Assembly (NCBI GenBank): GCA_014218235.1
Contig: CM024755.1
Span: 95,274,948 to 95,338,947 of the forward strand
Direction of reading: 5' to 3'
DNA length: 64,000 nt
DNA from: Colocasia esculenta
Lineage: Eukaryota; Streptophyta; Magnoliopsida; Alismatales; Araceae
Each line of letters opens with the position of its first letter. The stretch's first letter is position 1. A model generated the notes under the pieces. It searched no databases and was not told where the DNA came from. It saw nothing but the letters and a program-made list of their open reading frames with translations. Both the position numbers and the translations under genes were made by a program. Below are positions 57,625 through 64,000 of the stretch, piece by piece.

Positions 57625-59400
57625 GCACATTTATCTGTTTTCCCTAACATGGCACTACAATTTCAGAATCTTAGCACTCAGAAAAATTGCGCTAATCAGG
57701 TGGCTATACACAAAAACAAATCATTTTTCAACGGCATGTATTAGTTTCACAATTTCACATGGGAATTTCATATTGTATCATCTACTGGTCCAAATGACCT
57801 GAAATGTTAACCACAAGTTATTTTCGGGTTTAGGATCCCACATGCAAATTTCATATTTTTCTGAGCTAAAACAGAATTACATAAAATCTAACATTAATTT
57901 TACATGCTATCCGCAATTCGATTTAACATGGAGTTAAACGCAAGCACAGTTTTAACCATTCACTGTCTGAACCCTAACAGGCATGGAACCACATAATTTA
58001 TTCCTGAATTTATTGGGTAATACATGATTTACCGAAGATTTATCATGATCTACGTAAAATTTCTATTTCCCAAGCAATATTTCCACTAATTCACACAAGC
58101 ATGCGAAAAATCTCAAAATTTCAGAACAGAGCCTAACCAATACATGCATGACCCATAAAATGTAGTGCATTCAGATTCGTCCTAAATCATACAAACAAAG
58201 GACTGACAAGGTTGATAACACATCATACATGTATTTCCATAAAAATAATAACTCTATCATTTACCACCTTGCACAAAATCCATCCACACACCACATTCAC
58301 TAGTATACATAGTACATAAGAGATTACATTATATCCTCATCGTGAAACATATTGAATATATCCACATAGAAGGGCAGAACAGCAAGCTGTTCTGCTAAGA
58401 TGAACTTGGCGGCGGTCTCTGGCCGTTCCAGAAGTGGACGGCCAGATCGCTGGACGCACACCTGAAGCTTGGCGTCAAGGCATTGACGCCGAGTTCCTGT
58501 CTGTGCAGAAACACAGACCGAGCTCAAATAAAAAGGGTGAAAGAGGGGATCTAGGACACGAGGAAAATGTATAAAAATGATAAACCCATCCTAGACACAT
58601 ACATGAACACTATGGGTAGGGTACTTGCCTTTAGAAAAGTATGCCAATGGATCTAGGGCTTGGAGAAGCTCTCCTTGGGCAGTCCCAAGAAGTTGCGAAA
58701 CACCCTCCAAGATCACCTCCCTCCGGGTTCTTGAATGAAGATGGCTTCAAGGTACGGTCGGGGAAGTCTTCCTGGATGATCCAGCAAGCTCCTTGTTGCA
58801 GCAGAACGCCAGATGAAGCCTTGGATCGCCGGATTGGAGCCTCCAATGTCCGGTCTTTGCACAGCTCCGAGCTAGGGTTTTCTCTCCTCTTCCTCTCTTG
58901 TAAAAAGGCAAGGAGAAGGGTTGGGGGAGAAATTTCGGGTTTAGATATATGGGAGAGGCTTCTCCTGACCCGAAATGCTGATGTGAACCCCATTCAGACC
59001 GTTGGAGACAGCTCCCCAATGGTTGGGGTAGCTTGCTCCTAGAATTCCGGGCTCTGCAATGCATGCAGGTCAGAGAGGTTGGCGTCCACATCGTTAGACG
59101 CTGGGATCAGTGTTGGCGTCCATAGGGTGGACGCTGACACGACATCGACGTCATGCTATTGACGCCAATATGGCCTTCGGCCAGAAGTCTAAAAATATGC
59201 AGAAACCCATGCACATTATGTATATTTACATGTAATATCTATATAATTTTGTGCACACACTACCATCAAGCATTACATACATTATTTATACCTAAGCTAT
59301 ACACATACACACGTAAGTATACCAATAATACATATGTGTATATACGACACGAATTATTTACATGCAATACAATAATGCAATAAAATTCGAGGGCCTTACA
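57625..59400 (-). repeat. 5' LTR of element D, outer (U3-side) part
   Basis: It continues the LTR broken at 54056 and matches 42547-44318. It contains the leader hairpins (59081-59166) and a donor-like GCAAGT starting at 58628. On the minus strand the LTR starts TGTAAGGCCCTCG at 59400. Confidence 0.9.
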
Positions 59401-59431
59401 GGTCATATGAATTTGGGGACCAAATTCTTTC

Positions 59432-59445
59432 TAAGAGGGGGAGGA
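59432..59445 (+). other. Polypurine tract of element B
   Basis: TAAGAGGGGGAGGA directly precedes the 3' LTR start TGTAGCAACCCT. It lies 27 bp after the TSD of element D. Confidence 0.85.
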
Positions 59446-62431
59446 TGTAGCAACCCTAAATTTTGGGGAATTTTTTTTTATATTATTTAATTAGGAAATC
59501 AAATAAAAGGAAGATGTAGGAAATCAAATAAGAGGGAATTAAATAAAAAAAACCCATTAAAAGAAAAGGAGTAATGGGCTTTGCTATATTGACCCATTAC
59601 AAATTAGTGGGCTAAAATAGAGATTTTAAAAAAGGGGAATAATAGAGAAAATACCCTAAATTCGGAGTTTAATTATCTCCTAATTAGAAAGGGGTTATTA
59701 AAACAATAAAAGTGGCAATTAGAGTTGGAATAGGATTCCTAAACCTACCCTATATAGTCTAGCACGAATTTAGATACTATCCTAACCCAATTAGAGATTG
59801 GAAAGCAAGAGATGAAAGGTGGAGTTAGGAAATCTCGGAATTAAGAGGAATTTGAGTAGTAGTAGGAATAGGAACTTGTATTTATATAAATACACCTCTT
59901 AAATCCTCATGGCCGGCCCTAGTTCGTGCAAAGGGGTTCTTGGAGGTGGAGAAGAGGCCAAGGAGGAGGAGAAATCGAGGAGAGAAAGATCCATCAAGCT
60001 TCTTCCTTTGTTCTTGGAGTTCTTAACCCTAGAAGACAAATCGAGTACAAGGTAGGCATTCTCACAAGCTAAAATTCTGAAATCTCATCTGTAGGTTCTT
60101 CCTACCCTCTTGAACGAGACCCCCAAGTTTCATATCTTTCCATCGATCATATCTTTTCTAATGAATTTTCAAAGTTCTGTACACTTCATGACCCCGAGCC
60201 CTTTTCTTTAATGCATATCTTTGAATCCACTCGACCTCTTGCCATGGAACTTTTTGAGTAAATACTGAGGGTTGATAGGCATCTTCTGCCCCTGAAAGCC
60301 CTAAATTTGATTCACTCTAGTTGGCGAATTAAAATTAAATCGTCTATTCCAAGTTGCTTATTGTTCTTATTCTTCATGTTGTATGAATTTAAAACCTATC
60401 GAGTTTCTTGAAAACTGCGATATCCTATTTACTGCATGTACCCTGGCTGTCTGGAGTTGTTAGAAATTTGTTTCACGAATTTTCATAAACCAGGTGATTT
60501 GTTCTAATTTTTCAAAGCACCCTGTATCAATTTGATTCAAGTTGGCCCGCAATCCAAAGCCTGGTCTGATTCCTGTCAGACCCAGGCACAGACCACCAGA
60601 TTGCGACGGGCCGATATGTCGCTTTCTAAGGTCCGATTGCGACAGCCCACCCGTCACGTTCAGAAAGCGACAGGTGATCCATCGCTATCCCTATGCCTGT
60701 CCTGTCGCGACCCTTTCCCGCCTCTGTCGTGTTCACAAGGCCGTCGCGACAGTACCCATGTCGCGATCTGCCTACCCCTGTCGCAATCCTTACTGGCCTA
60801 TGTCGCCTTCACAGGTTTTTGATGAAAACCCATAAAAATTATTTCTGTCGCCTTCTAAATAATTCTTACGCCTTTTTACAGTTATACCCCCAGTAAAAAC
60901 TTGTTTTAAAAATAGAGCTACATTGAATGATTTAAAAATACATATTCACGACTTATTTCTAACTATGATTTCTCTTACACATGCACACACATGAACCATC
61001 CATATATGACTGAAATCTGGCATAAAATATCTCATAATGTATCAGGTAATTTATTGCAATAAAGTATATTAATTTCCCTATTTTAAAGGACTTGTATTCG
61101 TTTCTTGCGTTGTTTATATACCGATATCGACGCTCCACTGTTCTAGAATTCCTCTAGAACGTCGAGCACCTGTTTTATATACACACTTTACTTGATTTGT
61201 GGTGAACTCTCCGTCGGATATTCCTTTCGCCGGACTAGTGAACCCTTGCACAAGGCCTCCGTAAGTCTCCTCTGATCATGGATTCCCACATGGTCGACGA
61301 GCCGGTTGTACCCTAACACCCATTACATCCCTAGGGATCGATATGATCCAAACGGCTATTTGAAGTTCGCTCTTTCCTTGAATCACACCGGACCTCTGGA
61401 CCTGTACTTAACATGGCCAGTGGTAGGGTCGTGAGTTCCACCTGACTTCCAACACTAAGTGCGCGTGTTGTGCAACTGTTACTATCGCCTGTTTACTCGT
61501 CGCATTACGTGCAATGACCCTTAGCTCTCATCTGTACTTTACTCGCTCGTCTATTCACATTCACTCTACAATCTCATCTATTCATCTAGTGCTCTCATCT
61601 ACTTCTTGGTACTATATATTGGCCATTGACTGATTGTCTAAAGATAAACAATATAACCAATGCCTGGCAATATATAAAGGGCCCGATCTGGTCCTGGGAT
61701 GTGCGCCCGAAAGTGCTAGTGCCCATGGGAGTTAAATGATCAGAGTGTTCGGCATTACACTCAAGTGCTATCTATCTCGACTATCTATATGACAATCAAA
61801 ACACAAAACGTGCTATACTCTCTCGATGTCTAGAATGACAAACAAGTGCTATACTCGTCGTGCTATTATTATACTTGTGCTAGTTGTGCTATGGCCATCC
61901 TGCTATTCGTTCTATACTCGATACTTGTGCTATTTTTAGAAACTATACTCGATCTCGTGCTATTACCTGTTGTGCTATCTCTTGCTATATTTCGACTCTC
62001 TTGTACCTGCTATCTTTAGATACTCTGCCATTAAATGCGTTAATTATTTAAAGTCTGCTTGAGCCTGAGATTTAAGTCCTACTGGGCGTTATCGCTCACC
62101 CTACGTTATTTGATGTTGTGTTCTCAGGTGAGACCGAGGATGACACATACACTCACGAGGAAGGGAATGACCAAGAGTGAAGCCAGGAGTACCCTTGAGT
62201 CATTATGTTATCTTAGAGTTGTAGTTAGTTATTTCCTTCTATTGCAATGTAATTGGGCCCTATAGAATGGCTCTGATATTAGTGGTTGTAACTAGACATT
62301 GGAAAGGTTATTAATGAGAAAGATTTGCTTTAGTATTATTCAATGTGCAATGGTTTGATGTCTAATACTCGCTCTATACCCTTTTCTTGCAACTGCCTTC
62401 GCGCTCCGATATTCCGCGTCGGGGCGTGACA
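59446..62431 (+). repeat. 3' LTR of element B (2986 bp)
   Basis: It starts TGTAGCAACCCT and ends GGGGCGTGACA, followed by TSD TGCCG. It is nearly identical to 33569-36526 except for about 28 bp net of small indels and few substitutions. The donor-like site at 60052 and acceptor ending at 62127 are both intact. Confidence 0.93.
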
Positions 62432-62436
62432 TGCCG

Positions 62437-64000
62437 TTTGCTCCGACACGACCGGGTGGGTTAAAGTGATGTGTGGGAACTGACGGAATCCAATTTGGAC
62501 TCCCGGGTTGGGTTGGGCGTTCAATTGACGGATCTAAAAAACACCCAAGTATATATAAATGGTCAAAACCTACAACCTGGGGGTCCAAAATCCCAAATAG
62601 GGATTGGATCGGCGTGCCGTTTGCTCCGACACGACCGAGTGGGTTAAAGTGACGTGTGGGAACTGACAGAATCCAATTTGGACTCCCGGATTGGGTTGGG
62701 CGTTTAATTGACAGATCTAAAAAACAGTCATGTATGTATAAAGGGCTAAAACCTACAACTCGGGGGTCTAAAATCCCAAATAGGGATCCGATCGGCGTGT
62801 CGTTTTCTCCGACAGGACCGGGTGGGTTAAAGTGACGTGTGGGAACTGACGGAATCCAATTTGGATCTCCGGATTGTGTTCGGCGTTGAAATGACGGATC
62901 TAAAAAATAGCCAAGTATATATAAATGGCTAAAACCTACAACCCAGGGTCTAAAATCCCAAATAGGGATCCGATTGGCGTGCCATTTTCTCCGACACGAC
63001 CAGGTGGGTTAAAATGACGTGTGGGAACTGACGGAATCCTATTTGGATCCCCGGATTGTGTTCGGCGTTGAAATGACGGATCTAAAAAATAGCTAAGTAT
63101 ATATAAAGGGCTAAAACCTATAACCCGGAGGTCCAAAATCCCAAATAGGGATCCGATCGGCATGCCATTTTCTCCGACACGACCGGGTGGGTGAAAGTGA
63201 CGTGTGGGAACTGACGGAATCCAATTTGGATCCCCGGATTGTGTTCGGCGTTGAAATGACACATCTAAAAAATATCCAAGTATATATAAAGGGCTAAAAC
63301 CTACAATTCGGGGGTCCTAAATCTCAAATAGGGATCGGATCAGCGTGTCGTTCGCTCCGACACGACCGGGTGGGTGAAAGTGACGTGTGCGAACTGACGG
63401 AATCCAATTTGGATTCCCGGATTGGGTTGGGCGTTGAAATGACGGATTTAAAAAAACCTGAGTCTAAAGGGTCAAAACACACAACCCGAGGGTCCAAAAT
63501 CCCAAATAGGGATCTGATTGGCGTGCCGTTCGCTCCGACACGACCGGGTGGATGAAAGTGACGTGTGCGAACTGACGAAATGCCATTTGGATTCCCAGAT
63601 TGGGTTGGGCGTTGAAATGACGGATCTAAAAAAAACCTGAGTCTAAAGGGTCAAAATACATAACCCGGGGGTCCAAAAACCCAAATAGGGATCCGATCGG
63701 CGTGTCGTTCGCTCCGACACGACTGGGTGGGTTAAAGTGACGTGTGCGAACTGACGGAATCTAATTTGGATTTCCGGATTGTGTTGGGCGTTGAAATGAC
63801 GGATCTAAAAAAAAACCTGAGTCTAAAGGGTCAAAACACACAACCCAGGGGTCTAAAATCCCAAATAGGGATCTGATCGGCGTGTCGTTCGCTCTGACAC
63901 GACCGCGTGTGTGAAAGTGATGTGTGCGAACTGACGAAATCCAATTTAGATTCCCGGATTGGGTTGGACGTTGAAATGACGGATCTAAAAAAACCTGAGT
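62437..64000 (+). repeat. Tandem array of about 182 bp units, right segment, continues past the window
   Basis: About 8.5 copies follow element B, with anchors at 62600, 62783, 62965 and so on. Units near the right edge share variants such as GTGTGCGAACTGACG and AAAAAACCTGAGTCTAAAGG, while units next to B share GTATATATAAA. So there are at least two subtypes, arranged in blocks. The minus strand is open across some units because some are 183 bp (61 codons) long. Confidence 0.95.

Larger units (their letters stand above)
41055..59400 (-). mobile_element. Element D: Tekay/Del-like Ty3/gypsy chromovirus, minus strand, with two nested solo LTRs
   Basis: It is bounded by LTRs of 3264 bp (41055-44318) and 3279 bp net (52554-54056 plus 57625-59400). 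The flanks GGCCA (41050-41054) and GGTCA (59401-59405) are probably a TSD with one change. It carries PBS, gag, protease, pol and PPT in the same order as element A and is its close relative. Inserts are a solo LTR in pol (46938-50235) and one in the 5' LTR (54057-57619). Net length is about 11.48 kb. It is less damaged than A: one pol frame of 644 codons is still open. Confidence 0.93.
33569..62431 (+). mobile_element. Element B: Ty3/gypsy chromovirus-like retrotransposon interrupted by element D
   Basis: Two LTRs (2958 and 2986 bp) are flanked by TGCCG (33564-33568 and 62432-62436), and removal rejoins the 182 bp repeat unit. Between them are a perfect tRNA-Met PBS, degenerate gag and pol, a chromodomain-like end and a PPT. 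Element D (minus strand, 18.3 kb) lies between the chromodomain and the PPT. Net length is about 10.5 kb. All reading frames are broken. Confidence 0.92.

Overview
This window looks like heterochromatic or pericentromeric DNA from a flowering plant with a large, repeat-rich genome. No host gene, rRNA or tRNA gene was recognised. Almost every base belongs to a transposable element, and the elements sit inside one another. Boundaries were placed from TG..CA-type LTR ends, target-site duplications (TSDs), primer-binding sites (PBS) complementary to initiator tRNA-Met, polypurine tracts (PPT) and coding domains. The species cannot be named from this sequence.

Left tower (1-24334). The window opens in the 3' end of a SIRE/Maximus-like Ty1/copia element (LTR 1118-2438) that interrupts the gag of a Ty3/gypsy element, 'C'. 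The 3' LTR of C starts at 3024 and is split by 'A' (3838-20258, TSD CCAAC), a complete but dead Tekay/Del-like chromovirus with 3.3 kb LTRs. A itself carries two solo LTRs: a gypsy LTR in gag (8334-11606, TSD GTCCC) and a SIRE-like copia LTR in pol (12465-14162, TSD TCCTA). The C LTR resumes at 20264 and ends at 23528. It is followed by the tail of a third gypsy LTR (23529-24334).

Middle (24335-33568). A 2.4 kb stretch without a recognised element is followed by a decayed Mutator-like (MULE) transposase (about 26700-30032). A CACTA (En/Spm-like) element appears to start inside or beside it at about 30036. It contains FCGACGG-type subterminal repeats (TTCCGACGG/CCGTCGG), CT and C-rich tandem repeats, a Transposase_24 gene in three clean exons (31896-32848), and a tandem array of about 182 bp units.

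Right tower (33569-64000). A gypsy element, 'B' (33569-62431, TSD TGCCG), splits the 182 bp array. B is split by 'D' (41055-59400, minus strand), a close relative of A. D carries a solo LTR of its own relatives in pol (46938-50235, TSD CAGTC) and a solo LTR of the B/C type in its 5' LTR (54057-57619, TSD CACAT). The array resumes at 62437 and runs off the window. Net lengths without nested inserts are about 11.4 kb (A), 11.5 kb (D) and 10.5 kb (B).

The most unusual signal is inside the gypsy LTRs. Every LTR examined has paired splice-like sites that would remove about 2.1 kb of leader. The donor is AG/GCAAGT in the A/D families and GTAGG in the B/C families, with an acceptor just before the LTR end and usually a short hairpin upstream of it. 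Other points are an in-frame TGA shared by A and D between gag and protease, a 77-nt gag intron present in D and exactly absent in A, and a dense inverted-repeat array upstream of the TATA box of the copia solo LTR.
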